A DNA stretch of 64,000 nt from Candidatus Kapaibacterium sp. (GTDB lineage: Bacteria > Bacteroidota > Ignavibacteria > Kapaibacteriales > UBA2268). Of this stretch, positions 16,653 to 25,598 are shown piece by piece; within the stretch, counting starts at the first letter, position 1, and every line of letters starts with the position of its first letter. Position numbers and translations under genes: made by a program. The stretch is taken from assembly GCA_937927515.1 (NCBI GenBank), contig CALBDO010000006.1, forward strand, positions 1 to 64,000, written 5' to 3'. The notes under the pieces were generated by a model. It did no database searches. It was not told the DNA's origin and saw nothing but the letters and a program-made list of their open reading frames with translations.

Positions 16653-18059
16653 CTATTTAGTTCTTTCAATTGCATTTCTGTATAATGACTTGTTTTTTTT
16701 ACAAAAGCTTAAAAATTCCTTTGCCCAAAAGGGCGACCCTAAATGGTGCAAATGAAAATATGAAGCGTACACATTCCTATGAATTATCCCATCACGGTTA
16801 TCTATGCTTCCAGTGCCTCTGAATACTTTAACGGTTGTTTGAATTTCACCCCTGATTTCACTTATGTATGAATAATGAAATTCATGACCTCGAATGAGTG
16901 TTCCTTTTGCGAAATATGGATTCTCGATGTCTACAATCCCTTCGAAATAACCATGGCCAATCGGTTTCGAACTCATCGAGATGGTGATTGGAAAAATTCC
17001 AGCCAGTTTGTAATTATTATTGTAAATAAGTTCTTCAGCGAGATACATTAGGCCACCGCATTCTGCAAAGACTGGTAATCCGTTTAATACTTTTTGGCGA
17101 AAATCAGTTAAAAACGACAGGTTCGTAGATAATTCTACTGCATTTGTTTCTGGAAAACCACCACCAATGTAGACTCCTTCAACATCCGGTAGTGTTGTAT
17201 CATTTATTGGCGATACTGGGATAAGTTCTGCCCCGTATTGTTCCAATGCTTCAAGGTTCTCTTTATAGTAAAAGCAAAACGCTTTGTCCCAGAAATATGC
17301 AATTCTAACTTGTTTCGGACTTTTGATTACTTCCGTTGGGTAGTTTGTGATATAGATTTCATTTGCAGAATTTGCTACATCGAGAACTTTTTTGATGTCA
17401 ATGTAGTCTTGAACTATTCTTTGTGCATTTTCGATAGCTTCTGTTCTTTCTCTTAATTCAAATGGGGTGACCAAGCCCAAGTGCCGATTTGGAAATAGTA
17501 TTTTATCGGAAAGTCGAGGTATAGCACCCACTATTGGTACCCCTGTTAGTTCGGTGATAGAATTAACAATAATTTCCTTGTGTCTTTTCCCCGAATAATT
17601 ATTAATAATCACCCCAGCAATATTTAAACTTATGTCGAAGTACTTTAATCCCCAAAGAATAACCGAACTAGTCCTGGTCATTTTTTGGGTATTCAGAACC
17701 AAAATAATTGGGGTATCGAGAACTTTTGCTAATTCGGCTGTGCTATGAGAACCAAACTCATCAAATCCGTCGTACAAGCCACGGTTACCCTCTATTATAG
17801 CAATTCCATCACTGCGGGTATTGCTGATAAAACTTTCCACAATGGTAGGTTTCGACATTATAAATGTGTCGAGATTTCGAGCAGTTGTCGACGAGGCTTG
17901 TGAAAGCCACATTGTATCAATATAATCTGGTCCCTTCTTAAATGGATAAACTTTGTAACCATTGTTTGTTAGGTACGAAGCGAGCCCTACTGAAATTAGA
18001 GTTTTCCCGCTATCGCCAGCGATACCAGCAATGATAAACCTTGGTCTCTTGAGGTTCAT
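16653..18059 (-). CDS. dsrN: DsrN, cobyrinate a,c-diamide synthase-like siroheme amidase
   Basis: A 468-residue CobB/CbiA homologue. In dsr operons this protein (DsrN) is thought to amidate siroheme to siroamide for DsrAB. It has an N-terminal P-loop (GDSGKTLISVGLA), a dethiobiotin-synthetase-like domain, and a C-terminal class-I-like glutamine amidotransferase with the nucleophile in FAECGGLMYL and a late histidine in GHEFHYS. No other cobalamin genes lie nearby, which favours the siroheme role over B12 synthesis. It follows dsrD across a strong terminator, with an AGAGGTG ribosome site just before the ATG, so it should be expressed less than dsrABD. Confidence 0.9.
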   Translation of the reverse strand: MNLKRPRFIIAGIAGDSGKTLISVGLASYLTNNGYKVYPFKKGPDYIDTMWLSQASSTTARNLDTFIMSKPTIVESFISNTRSDGIAIIEGNRGLYDGFDEFGSHSTAELAKVLDTPIILVLNTQKMTRTSSVILWGLKYFDISLNIAGVIINNYSGKRHKEIIVNSITELTGVPIVGAIPRLSDKILFPNRHLGLVTPFELRERTEAIENAQRIVQDYIDIKKVLDVANSANEIYITNYPTEVIKSPKQVRIAYFWDKAFCFYYKENLEALEQYGAELIPVSPINDTTLPDVEGVYIGGGFPETNAVELSTNLSFLTDFRQKVLNGLPVFAECGGLMYLAEELIYNNNYKLAGIFPITISMSSKPIGHGYFEGIVDIENPYFAKGTLIRGHEFHYSYISEIRGEIQTTVKVFRGTGSIDNRDGIIHRNVYASYFHLHHLGSPFWAKEFLSFCKKNKSLYRNAIERTK

Positions 18060-18070
18060 AATTCACCTCT

Positions 18071-18100
18071 GAAAAAAAGGGCTCCCCCAAAGGAGAGCCC
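18071..18100 (-). terminator. Rho-independent terminator between dsrD and dsrN
   Basis: On the minus strand GGGCTCTCC pairs with GGGGAGCCC (9 bp including one G-U; 18079-18087 and 18092-18100) around a TTTG loop, followed directly by seven Ts. It begins 6 bp after the dsrD stop, and dsrN starts 12 bp beyond the T-run. It should end a share of dsrABD transcripts. Confidence 0.88.
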
Positions 18101-18106
18101 ATGTAG

Positions 18107-18361
18107 TTAATCGTTCTGAGCCCCTTCTTTATGGGGTATTTCGAGGAAGCTGCCCCCGAAATAGGTGTACACCAAGCGACCAGAGTTAACTAATTCTTTT
18201 ATGGCTTCTTTGCAGAGATTTTTATCGCAACGGTCTTCACCAAATAATTCTATTGCAGCTTTTTGTAAGTCGGTTGCTTTCCATTTTTTCATACCCATCG
18301 TGTCTTTTACCATTTTATACATTGCTTCTGCAACTTCCTCGACCGATACTTTTTCCGCCAT
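18107..18361 (-). CDS. dsrD: DsrD, activator of dissimilatory sulfite reductase
   Basis: An 84-residue winged-helix-like protein, matching DsrD in length and sequence (KATDLQKAAIELFGEDRCDKNLCKEAIKELV, followed by a YTYFGGSFLEIP end). DsrD is typical of organisms with reductive-type DsrAB and is reported to stimulate DsrAB activity allosterically. Here it directly follows dsrB, as in deltaproteobacterial sulfate reducers, with a strong AGGAGG ribosome site. Its presence argues for a reductive or disproportionating metabolism rather than the rDsr sulfur-oxidation pathway. Confidence 0.93.
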   Translation of the reverse strand: MAEKVSVEEVAEAMYKMVKDTMGMKKWKATDLQKAAIELFGEDRCDKNLCKEAIKELVNSGRLVYTYFGGSFLEIPHKEGAQND

Positions 18362-18369
18362 ATATCCTC

Positions 18370-19452
18370 CTAATATGTTAAATGAACAGAAGTCTTATAT
18401 GTTAGACCAGCATGTTTGAAATCATCAATGTGTTGTTTAGTAAACTCAATCCCAGTTAGTTTAAAGAATTTAGGCCATCCGATTCTTTCTATCCATTCAC
18501 CAACTCTTTCATGCTTATGAGCATTTGCAGCCCATATTTCTACAATTTTTTTAACTGTTTGAACAACCTCTGGCCATCGTGGAGGATTGTTTGGTAAATA
18601 TGGCACAGCAAGCTTTGAAAACATAGGCTCGGTCCTTGCATTCGAAACTTTACCACCGACCCAAATTGATATTCCATCCGTTTCTGGGTTGTTCAATGGC
18701 ATTGCTGGGCAAACAGTGTAGCAGTTGGCACAATACATACACTTCTCTTCTTCAACTTCAACACTAGGTTTACCCTGGAATGTCGAAGGTCTAATTGCAG
18801 CTGTTGGACAAGATGCAACTACATTTGGAATTTCGCATACTTTCGGTAATAATTCATGGTTTACTTTGGGAGGTCTTGTGTGTATTCCTAAAATTGCAAT
18901 ATCCGAACAGTGTACTGCACCGCACATATTCAAACAGCAAGCAAGAGCCAGGCGGATTTTCGCAGGCAATTTCATCGTCTTGAAGTAATCGATTAATTCA
19001 TCCATAACAGCTTTTACGACGCCAGAGGCATCTGTTGCAGACGAATGGCAATGTATCCACCCTTGAGTGTGTACCATGCTCGAAATAGCATTTCCAGTTC
19101 CACCGACAGGATGTCCAATTGCTTCTAATTCTTGTATCAATGGGTCAATTTTTGATGGGTCTGTGAGTAAAAATTCTACGTTGTGGCGAGAGGTAAATCT
19201 CAAGTAGCCATCGGAGTACTTTTCTGCCAACTCAGCAAATTTCCGAATCTTGGCGGTACTCAACAATCTTGGGGATGCTGCTCGTACAGTATATAATTTT
19301 GCTCCCGTATCGGAAGTGTGGACTATTACACCCGGTCGGGGTATTTCATGGTATTTCCAGCGCCCGTAATTTTCTTTGATAATTGGGGGGAGAAATTTTT
19401 CATAGTGCGGTGGACCAATATCTGTAATTCTTTTTTTGACTGTATCTGCCAT
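18370..19452 (-). CDS. dsrB: Dissimilatory sulfite reductase beta subunit
   Basis: DsrB holds the catalytically active siroheme and a [4Fe-4S] cluster, and reduces sulfite for transfer to DsrC. The frame extends to 19476, but ATG 19452 is preferred because AAAGGAG lies just upstream of it; this gives about 360 residues. Visible motifs are [10 protein letters not shown] (siroheme environment), the siroheme-cluster cysteines in [11 protein letters not shown], and the ferredoxin domain [11 protein letters not shown] with a further upstream cysteine in [10 protein letters not shown]. It starts 30 bp after the dsrA stop. Confidence 0.97.
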   Translation of the reverse strand: MADTVKKRITDIGPPHYEKFLPPIIKENYGRWKYHEIPRPGVIVHTSDTGAKLYTVRAASPRLLSTAKIRKFAELAEKYSDGYLRFTSRHNVEFLLTDPSKIDPLIQELEAIGHPVGGTGNAISSMVHTQGWIHCHSSATDASGVVKAVMDELIDYFKTMKLPAKIRLALACCLNMCGAVHCSDIAILGIHTRPPKVNHELLPKVCEIPNVVASCPTAAIRPSTFQGKPSVEVEEEKCMYCANCYTVCPAMPLNNPETDGISIWVGGKVSNARTEPMFSKLAVPYLPNNPPRWPEVVQTVKKIVEIWAANAHKHERVGEWIERIGWPKFFKLTGIEFTKQHIDDFKHAGLTYKTSVHLTY

Positions 19453-19482
19453 TTTTATCTCCTTTATTATTTTCAATAATAA

Positions 19483-20682
19483 TTATTCTTCTTCTAAGTA
19501 GTTTTCGTAAAATACATATGGATTTGTTCTGGGATGTTTAATCATTTCTGGTTGTGGGTCCAATCCAATAGCTTCGAGGAAGTTCCCTAATCCAACTCTT
19601 TGAACAAATTCTCCAATTCTTTCTCGGTTTTTACCTTCTTCTATCCAAGGCTCGAGGATAGCATCGATTAACTCGACTATATCATTGTAAGAGTCTTCAT
19701 CGTCTAATTTAACAAAGGGTACAATAACTGACGAAAGAATAGCACCTTCAACAATTGGTGCCTTGGAGCCAAGTAAAATGGCAGCACCACGGTCTTTTCC
19801 GGGCGCAAGTGCCTTGGGCATAACGTTAATGCAGTGCATACAATGCCGACAGCTGCTATTGTCAATTTTAAGAGTATTTCCGTCCCATTCGATACATTTA
19901 CCTGGACAAAGAGCAACAATCTCTTTGTTGATATCCACACCGTTTTTTGCATACTCACGCACCATTTCTTGGTCGATTTGAATCTCATCGCGCCAAGTTC
20001 CAATTATTGAAAAATCAGCCCGGGCTACAGAGGCAACACAATCATTTGGGCAACCCGAGCATTTAATTTTAAATTTGTATGGGAACGCTGGACGGTGAAT
20101 TTCGTCCTGATAGTGCTGAGTAAGGAAATACGTGAGTTTCATTGTGTCGTAGCAGGCCCATTCACATCGTGCCATTCCGCAGCAACAGCTTGGGGTCCGT
20201 ATATCCGACCCAGAACCACCTAAGTCGAAGCCAGCCTGTGTTAATTCTTCAAATGTCGGTTCGAGTTCTTCGGTTCGAGTACCAAGGAAGATTATGTCTC
20301 CTGTAGAGCCATGGAAGTTTGTTAAACCGGAGCCGTGACGGTCCCAAATATCCGCAAGTGTACGCAGTGCTTCGGCTGTGTAGAACCACCCAGCTGGTTG
20401 ATTAATTCGCATCGTATGGAAATGTGAAACGTGTGGAAACTCCTCGGGCAAATCAGTATATCGCCCGATAACCCCACCACCGTATCCCATAACACCTACA
20501 ATCCCACCGTGCTTCCAATGGCCAATTTTTTCCCTATAAGACCTTTCAAGAAGGCCTAGTAAGTCGTTTGCCATTGGATTCCATTCAGCGGCTGCTTTGA
20601 TTTCTTTTACAAAGCTTGGCCATTGTCCTTTCTCTAACTCGTCCAAAAGTGGGGTCTCGTACTTTTTCATTTGTTCCGACAT
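19483..20682 (-). CDS. dsrA: Dissimilatory sulfite reductase alpha subunit
   Basis: The alpha subunit of siroheme sulfite reductase. The 399-residue protein has [10 protein letters not shown], the FHGSTGD segment, siroheme-cluster cysteines in [13 protein letters not shown] and KCSGCPNDC, and a ferredoxin insert with CPGKCIEW and CRHCMHC. It is slightly shorter than the deltaproteobacterial protein of about 430 residues. A GAGGAG ribosome site lies before the ATG. It directly follows qmoC, an arrangement that puts electron supply to AprBA and sulfite reduction in one transcript. Confidence 0.97.
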   Translation of the reverse strand: MSEQMKKYETPLLDELEKGQWPSFVKEIKAAAEWNPMANDLLGLLERSYREKIGHWKHGGIVGVMGYGGGVIGRYTDLPEEFPHVSHFHTMRINQPAGWFYTAEALRTLADIWDRHGSGLTNFHGSTGDIIFLGTRTEELEPTFEELTQAGFDLGGSGSDIRTPSCCCGMARCEWACYDTMKLTYFLTQHYQDEIHRPAFPYKFKIKCSGCPNDCVASVARADFSIIGTWRDEIQIDQEMVREYAKNGVDINKEIVALCPGKCIEWDGNTLKIDNSSCRHCMHCINVMPKALAPGKDRGAAILLGSKAPIVEGAILSSVIVPFVKLDDEDSYNDIVELIDAILEPWIEEGKNRERIGEFVQRVGLGNFLEAIGLDPQPEMIKHPRTNPYVFYENYLEEE

Positions 20683-20725
20683 ATCAACTCCTCATAAAAA
20701 TGAACATACAAACTTAAAAGATTAT

Positions 20726-21952
20726 TTAATTTAGTACAAAGGAATTAGCTTTCCTCTCCTCTCTTCCATACATTTTTAGAAATATTAATCCTAAAAAGCG
20801 ATATACCATATGCGCAAACTTTGAGTATGGCATGTACCACAATAAAAAGTAGACCAAAATTAAATGAATAAAGTAGGTAGGATAGCCCAATGTTGCTGTA
20901 TGCATTAATCTAAACATCACGCAAAGCAGACCAGTAAAAGCTACCCCCCAGACCACCCAAAGGAAAAGCATGTCGCTGTAATTGGAACCTCCTTTTTCGG
21001 GTGGCATATTATACCTTCTTAGTATGCACATCAAGCTACCAATAACTATTAGAAATCCAGATAAAATACCAAATAGTTTAACAAAAAGCCCAAAAAATTC
21101 ACGTACTTCATTAGGATTATTAATATCGAACCCAGCAAGCATCCTGATTGGCAAATTCATTTCCTCTGGTAATATTTGCCCAAAGATGTTAAGAATATTA
21201 ATTACAACAATCCCGGTTGCAATTACCGCTCCAATGAATCCGTAGAAAATGAAAAGATGCCCTATGAATCTGGTACTATTTGTTGTGCACTGCTTGAATT
21301 TTTTGTGGAGTAGGAGTTCAATGATTACTTGCCAGGTTGCTTGCCAGAAATTCCTAACCCTTGGGCGGTTGAGTTTACATTTCAAGTTGTTCCAATAACG
21401 TTTATATCCCCAAAAGGTAAATGCAAAAATTAAAATGTTGCCAGCGATGAATAGCCCTTCAATTGGTCCGTGTGCGATAAAATCCTTGTAACGAAAAGGA
21501 CCATTAACAACAGGAAATAGATTATTTAAATCCCAATTTTGAGTTATCAACACAAGTATCGAAATTAGTATAATTGGAAGAAGTAATAATATAGGTAAGT
21601 ATTTAGGAGAGCCTAGGGCAGTTCCCATGAATTTTGGTACAGCAAAGTTCTTGTAAACATAGTCTCTGATGGCACTCAATAGGTCTGCGGGGCGAGCACC
21701 CCGAGGACATTTTTCACTACATTCCATACATCCGTGGCAAAGCCAAATATCCGGGTCCGAAAGCAGTTCATCTTTTAAGCCCCAGCTTGCCCAAATCATT
21801 TCCTTTCTTGGAAATGCATTCTCTGTCGGGGACAAGTCGCACACCACAGAACAAGTTGCACATTGGTAACATTTTTTCAAAGTTTCGCCGCCTCGTTGCT
21901 TCAATGCTTTTATAAATTCTATATCGTTTTTGATTTCTATTACATCTCTCAT
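20726..21952 (-). CDS. qmoC: QmoC, membrane and HdrC-like subunit of Qmo
   Basis: QmoC is the membrane anchor and quinone-reactive subunit of Qmo. The 408-residue protein has an N-terminal HdrC-like domain with two cysteine motifs (CYQCATCSVVC near 24 and CHGCMECSEKC near 69). About six membrane helices of the HdrE/NarI-type cytochrome b fold follow (residues 115-395), with histidines available for heme. Unusually it is not next to qmoAB but lies between a YkgJ-like gene and dsrA. An HdrE-like subunit of another complex is possible, but the paired HdrC+HdrE fusion and the absence of another qmoC here favour this call. Confidence 0.9.
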   Translation of the reverse strand: MRDVIEIKNDIEFIKALKQRGGETLKKCYQCATCSVVCDLSPTENAFPRKEMIWASWGLKDELLSDPDIWLCHGCMECSEKCPRGARPADLLSAIRDYVYKNFAVPKFMGTALGSPKYLPILLLLPIILISILVLITQNWDLNNLFPVVNGPFRYKDFIAHGPIEGLFIAGNILIFAFTFWGYKRYWNNLKCKLNRPRVRNFWQATWQVIIELLLHKKFKQCTTNSTRFIGHLFIFYGFIGAVIATGIVVINILNIFGQILPEEMNLPIRMLAGFDINNPNEVREFFGLFVKLFGILSGFLIVIGSLMCILRRYNMPPEKGGSNYSDMLFLWVVWGVAFTGLLCVMFRLMHTATLGYPTYFIHLILVYFLLWYMPYSKFAHMVYRFLGLIFLKMYGREERKANSFVLN

Positions 21953-21964
21953 CTCCGCACCAAT

Positions 21965-22780
21965 TTATTTAACTTTTACTTTCTCTTCATCGAGATAATC
22001 CTTTCGCAAGTGAAAAATCTTTTCGCCAAAAATACTAAATCGTAACCATTCAAATCCGAATTTGATTAATTCAGCATCGTCGGTTTTAATCTTTTGTTTT
22101 CTTTCTTCGTCTACTTCAAATCTTTTGAAGAAAGTACTCTCGAAAAGAAAGCTACGAAACTTATCAATATCGTAACACACCATATAAAACATTTCCAGTT
22201 TTACTGGTTCGATTGCTTTTGCAGTAACAAAGAACTTGTGAAGAGAAATTTCTTTGAAAAGTTCACCAAGTTCCTGATATTCTTTTAATCCTTGGTCTTC
22301 GAACCATCCGTCTATGGTCCACTCTCGCTCTTGATTGAAACCCAAACACACATTTTCTTTAATCAAAAAGTAAAATTCTTCACCGTTGTTTAATTTTTCT
22401 GCTTCATTTGGCGAAGCAATTCCAACGGGAAACATTCTACAGCTCCACGGACGGTCTTTGTATACGCTACAACCACTCTTCCCAAGGAATGGACAGTTCA
22501 ATGTCTTATCATCCATCTTTAACATAACTATTGGATGGCGTAAGTTGGAAGCAATTGGTAAAACTGTATACTTACTTAAAAACTCTGAAGAACTTATTCC
22601 TAGTGCTTTGCGCAATCTTGCTATGTCGTATGGGGTTAAAAATATATTTACGTCGTTACAACATTTGTTGAAACATTCAATGCCGGGCTTGCATTCAAAT
22701 TTGAATTTTGCGTTTTTATCCAATTTTGGATAGCTTGCAATTAAGTTCTCATCTATTATTCTAGCATTTTTGTTGAACAT
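21965..22780 (-). CDS. YkgJ-family cysteine-cluster protein
   Basis: A 271-residue protein with the cysteine pattern of the YkgJ/CxxCxxCC family: CKPGIECFNKCCNDVNIFLTP near the N-terminus, then CPFLGKSGCSVYKDRPWSCRMFPV. These proteins are thought to bind zinc or iron-sulfur, but their function is unclear. The C-terminal 130 residues look helical and are not recognised. It starts two bases after the stop of the zinc-ribbon gene and ends 12 bp before qmoC, so the three are one transcription unit. A role in maturing or supplying metal to the FeS-rich Apr/Qmo/Dsr enzymes is inference. Confidence 0.8.
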   Translation of the reverse strand: MFNKNARIIDENLIASYPKLDKNAKFKFECKPGIECFNKCCNDVNIFLTPYDIARLRKALGISSSEFLSKYTVLPIASNLRHPIVMLKMDDKTLNCPFLGKSGCSVYKDRPWSCRMFPVGIASPNEAEKLNNGEEFYFLIKENVCLGFNQEREWTIDGWFEDQGLKEYQELGELFKEISLHKFFVTAKAIEPVKLEMFYMVCYDIDKFRSFLFESTFFKRFEVDEERKQKIKTDDAELIKFGFEWLRFSIFGEKIFHLRKDYLDEEKVKVK

Positions 22781-22782
22781 TT

Positions 22783-23055
22783 CTACCTCTGGATTGCTTC
22801 CACATAGGCATTTTTAATGTCGTTTTCCTTTGTGACTGGATATGGTCCCTGGTAGCCGTTGAATGGGTTAATCATAAATCTATACGAAGCGTGTACATGA
22901 TAGTTGTTCCACATCCAATCCCAACCTCTTTTGAAATAACCACACTCGTCGTTCAAACATACAAAAAGATATTCTACTCCCCAATCGGAATCAACTGGCA
23001 AGTAAACTTTTTTAATCTCGCTTCCACAGTATTTACAATAATATTTCTTTTCCAT
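22783..23055 (-). CDS. Small zinc-ribbon protein between aprA and qmoC
   Basis: A 90-residue protein with a CKYCG...CLNDECGY four-cysteine pattern (residues 7-10 and about 33-38) typical of a zinc ribbon or rubredoxin-like knuckle. An aromatic middle (WDWMWNNYHVHASYRFMINP) follows, then a short helical end. I do not recognise a named family. It follows aprA after tandem hairpins, with AAAGGAG before the ATG, and is followed two bases later by the YkgJ-like gene. Its location inside the sulfate-reduction operon suggests an accessory role for APS reductase or Qmo; that is inference. Confidence 0.7.
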   Translation of the reverse strand: MEKKYYCKYCGSEIKKVYLPVDSDWGVEYLFVCLNDECGYFKRGWDWMWNNYHVHASYRFMINPFNGYQGPYPVTKENDIKNAYVEAIQR

Positions 23056-23093
23056 ATTTTTTCTCCTTTAATTATCGGGCTTAATTTGGGGGT

Positions 23094-23133
23094 AGAAAAA
23101 CAGGATTAAGATGGTTAACTCATCTTAATCTTG
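23094..23133 (-). terminator. Terminator-like hairpin, second of two after aprA
   Basis: On the minus strand GATTAAGATG pairs with CATCTTAATC (23121-23130 and 23104-23113; 10 bp) around a 7-base loop, followed by CTGTTTTTC. It would stop part of the sat-aprBA transcript before the zinc-ribbon, ykgJ, qmoC and dsr genes. Confidence 0.75.
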
Positions 23134-23160
23134 TCTTTCCTGCCCGTTTTTCAAATAACG

Positions 23161-23188
23161 CTGTGTCCCGGGTTGCCCCGGGACACAG
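23161..23188 (-). promoter_or_regulatory. Very stable GNRA-loop hairpin right after aprA
   Basis: CTGTGTCCCGGG (23161-23172) pairs perfectly with 23177-23188 over 12 bp. On the transcribed minus strand the loop is GCAA, a GNRA tetraloop. It lies 9 bp after the aprA stop and has no T-run, so it fits a 3' stability or RNase barrier element that protects the abundant aprBA message. Confidence 0.8.
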
Positions 23189-23197
23189 TGATGAGTA

Positions 23198-25069
23198 TTA
23201 GAATATGTGAATGATATCCCTTGTGAAAATATTCCAAGTGTCTGTCTTACGGTCGTAGGTCATATTCACAAATTTTTCCCAGTTCGGGTCGAGATTTGGC
23301 TTGTCTGCACGGAAGTAGTAACCGGGCCAACGTGTCTCTTCGCGGAACAGAATTGCACGCATATGTGCCTCGGCTTGGTACATACGATGTATGTTTTCCC
23401 AGCACCGCATCAATTCGTGTAGGTCTGCAGCAGCCAATTTTTCGCTATCTTCTTTTAGGAATTTCAAGAGTTGTAGACCTTTTTCCAAAAGTGTCTTGCT
23501 TGTTTTAAACTGGGAAGACACGCCACCAGCGTATTCGTCCATAATTTTTTGCAAGCGGAACATAAACATCTTTGGTCTTATGTAATTCGGATTGATATCT
23601 GGGTCGGTTGTCTCTTTGTAATGTGCTTCGTAAATTTCCAGTGGCTTGTAAATTCTTTTCTTCAACTCTTCAATTTGGTTCGCATCGTAGTTTAGTTGTG
23701 GATTTTCTTTAACGATGTATTCGATAGCACCTTTTGCAGCAATTCGTCCCTCTGCGTGTGAACCAGAGGAGAATTTATGGCTAGATGCTCCCGAGGCATC
23801 GCCAGCGCAGAACAACCCTTTTACAGTAGACATATTTGGGTATCCCCAGAAATACTCTGGTGGGGCAAGGTCCTTTGGTCCACTGACCCACGCTCCAGAG
23901 GCACCCGAGTGTGAACCAATAAAGTATGGCTCTGCTGCGGCTATTTCAGAAGGGGCTTGCTCTGGGAATGTATTAGTAGCAGCCCAGAGGATAGCTTGTG
24001 AAATTGTCATGTCGAGAAAGTCTTCCCAAGCTTCTTCTTCGAGTTCTTTCATTTTTTTCTTATATGCTTTCGGGTCGTCCTTATATTGGTCCGCTAATTT
24101 TTGAATTGCCTCCTCGGTTCTCATGTAAATTGGTCCTTTACCTTCCATAACATCGAGCATGCCCAGCCAGTTTCTTAAGTTAGCAGGAATTGGTTTAACC
24201 TTGCCATAAGGTAGCCATTTCTCCAATTCGTCGGTTCTTTCGACCATGTAGTCGCCGCCAAGAGCATTCGTTGCTCGGGATTTAAATAAGAGGAACCATG
24301 CACCTACTGGGCCATAAGCGTCCTTGAATCTTACTGGTATAAATCTCACTTCTTGGCATGTCATTTCGGCACCAGCAATAATTGTGAAGTAAGCGCTTGA
24401 ACCAGAGTTCCAAGGTGGATACCAAGCACGGCCCAAACCCTCTCCAGTCGAACGTGGACGGAAGACATGCACTGCACCACCCATTGCTACAAGTGTTGCT
24501 TTTGCCTTGAAAACGTAAAATTTGTTTTCACGAACACTGAAACCAACGGCACCAGCGCAGCGGTCACCATCCATTAGTGGTTCGACTATGAATACTCGCT
24601 CGTAGATGTTTTCGATACCAAGTGCATTTTTGGCTGCTTCTGCGACAACCACTTTGTAGGATTCACCATTAATCATTAATTGCCAGCGGCCTTCGTGCAC
24701 ATAGTTCCCTTCTTCGTCCTTCCATATTGGAAGTCCCCATTTTTCGAAGAGGTGAACGGTGGAGTCCACGTGTCGAGCGATGTTCGCAACTAAGTCTTCA
24801 CGAGTAATTCCCATCAAGTCGTTGCGAACATAATTGACATAATCTTGAACAGTATTTTTACCAGAATTCAAATCGACATATTGATTAATAGCAGAGAGGC
24901 CCATTGCCACAGCACCGCTTCTATCGAGGGCAGCTTTGTCTACGAGCGTAACTTTTAATCCGTATTTTTTTGCCCAGTAGGATGCCTCGACTGCTGCACC
25001 ACATGCAGCCATGCCACCGCCAACTATCAGTAAATCGGTGTTGATTTCTACAGTTTCAAATGGTCCCAT
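23198..25069 (-). CDS. aprA: Adenylylsulfate (APS) reductase alpha subunit
   Basis: AprA is the FAD subunit that reduces APS to sulfite and AMP. The 623-residue protein starts with a dinucleotide motif (LLIVGGGMAACGAA), then has the DRSGAVAMGLSAIN segment, the RSTGEGLGRAW and PVRFKDAYGPVGAW regions near the flavin, and SGSHAEGRIAAKGA. The frame runs up to a TTG at 25090, but ATG 25069 is preferred because AAAGGAG lies 7 bases before it. It follows aprB at 32 bp. It is cytoplasmic and expected to form AprBA, with electrons from QmoABC. Confidence 0.97.
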   Translation of the reverse strand: MGPFETVEINTDLLIVGGGMAACGAAVEASYWAKKYGLKVTLVDKAALDRSGAVAMGLSAINQYVDLNSGKNTVQDYVNYVRNDLMGITREDLVANIARHVDSTVHLFEKWGLPIWKDEEGNYVHEGRWQLMINGESYKVVVAEAAKNALGIENIYERVFIVEPLMDGDRCAGAVGFSVRENKFYVFKAKATLVAMGGAVHVFRPRSTGEGLGRAWYPPWNSGSSAYFTIIAGAEMTCQEVRFIPVRFKDAYGPVGAWFLLFKSRATNALGGDYMVERTDELEKWLPYGKVKPIPANLRNWLGMLDVMEGKGPIYMRTEEAIQKLADQYKDDPKAYKKKMKELEEEAWEDFLDMTISQAILWAATNTFPEQAPSEIAAAEPYFIGSHSGASGAWVSGPKDLAPPEYFWGYPNMSTVKGLFCAGDASGASSHKFSSGSHAEGRIAAKGAIEYIVKENPQLNYDANQIEELKKRIYKPLEIYEAHYKETTDPDINPNYIRPKMFMFRLQKIMDEYAGGVSSQFKTSKTLLEKGLQLLKFLKEDSEKLAAADLHELMRCWENIHRMYQAEAHMRAILFREETRWPGYYFRADKPNLDPNWEKFVNMTYDRKTDTWNIFTRDIIHIF

Positions 25070-25101
25070 TTTTTTCTCCTTTATTGTCAAACATTAATTA
25101 A

Positions 25102-25545
25102 TTACTTATTTAAAGTGAATAGTGAATCCATTTTGAGCGAGCCAGGTTCTGTAAATAACAATGGGCTGGAGATGTCATCGGTTCCAGTTTCCCATCCACC
25201 GTCTGGAACGGCAGAACCCTCGGGTGTCGTGCGAATTGGGAATTTGAAACGTTTTAATTCGCCGTTGCGGAATTTAACTGTCCACATAATGGAGTCTGAA
25301 CTTCGCATCGGGGTCACTTGTGCACCTAATGGTACGAAATCTGCGTAGCCGCGAACTTCAATTGCTTGAGTGGGGCAAATCTTCACGCAGTTGTAGCATT
25401 CCCAGCAAAGCTCGGGTTCACGATTATACGCTTTCATAATGTCCTTGTTCAGGACCATCAAGTCGTTTGGGCAAATGTACTGGCACGCTGTCTTGTCCAG
25501 TGCTTTGCACCCATCACATTTGTCGACTAATACGAAACTTGGCAT
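25102..25545 (-). CDS. aprB: APS reductase beta subunit
   Basis: AprB is the two-cluster ferredoxin subunit that passes electrons to the AprA flavin. In its 147 residues, CDGCKALDKTACQYIC and CWECYNCVKIC supply ligands for two [4Fe-4S] clusters. A beta-rich segment follows (VTPMRSSDSIMWTVKFRNG), and a C-terminal tail of about 45 residues that in known structures wraps around AprA. An AAAGGAG ribosome site precedes the ATG. It lies between sat and aprA, the usual sat-aprBA order. Confidence 0.97.
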   Translation of the reverse strand: MPSFVLVDKCDGCKALDKTACQYICPNDLMVLNKDIMKAYNREPELCWECYNCVKICPTQAIEVRGYADFVPLGAQVTPMRSSDSIMWTVKFRNGELKRFKFPIRTTPEGSAVPDGGWETGTDDISSPLLFTEPGSLKMDSLFTLNK

Positions 25546-25598
25546 TTTAGTACTCCTTTAATTTGTTAAACATACAAAAAATAAAATGAATTGTCATT

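Noticed and set aside
25567-25590. AT-only inverted repeat between sat and aprB
   Set aside because: The 7-bp stem AAAATGA/TCATTTT is very weak; a T-rich stretch follows but the structure is expected by chance in AT-rich DNA.
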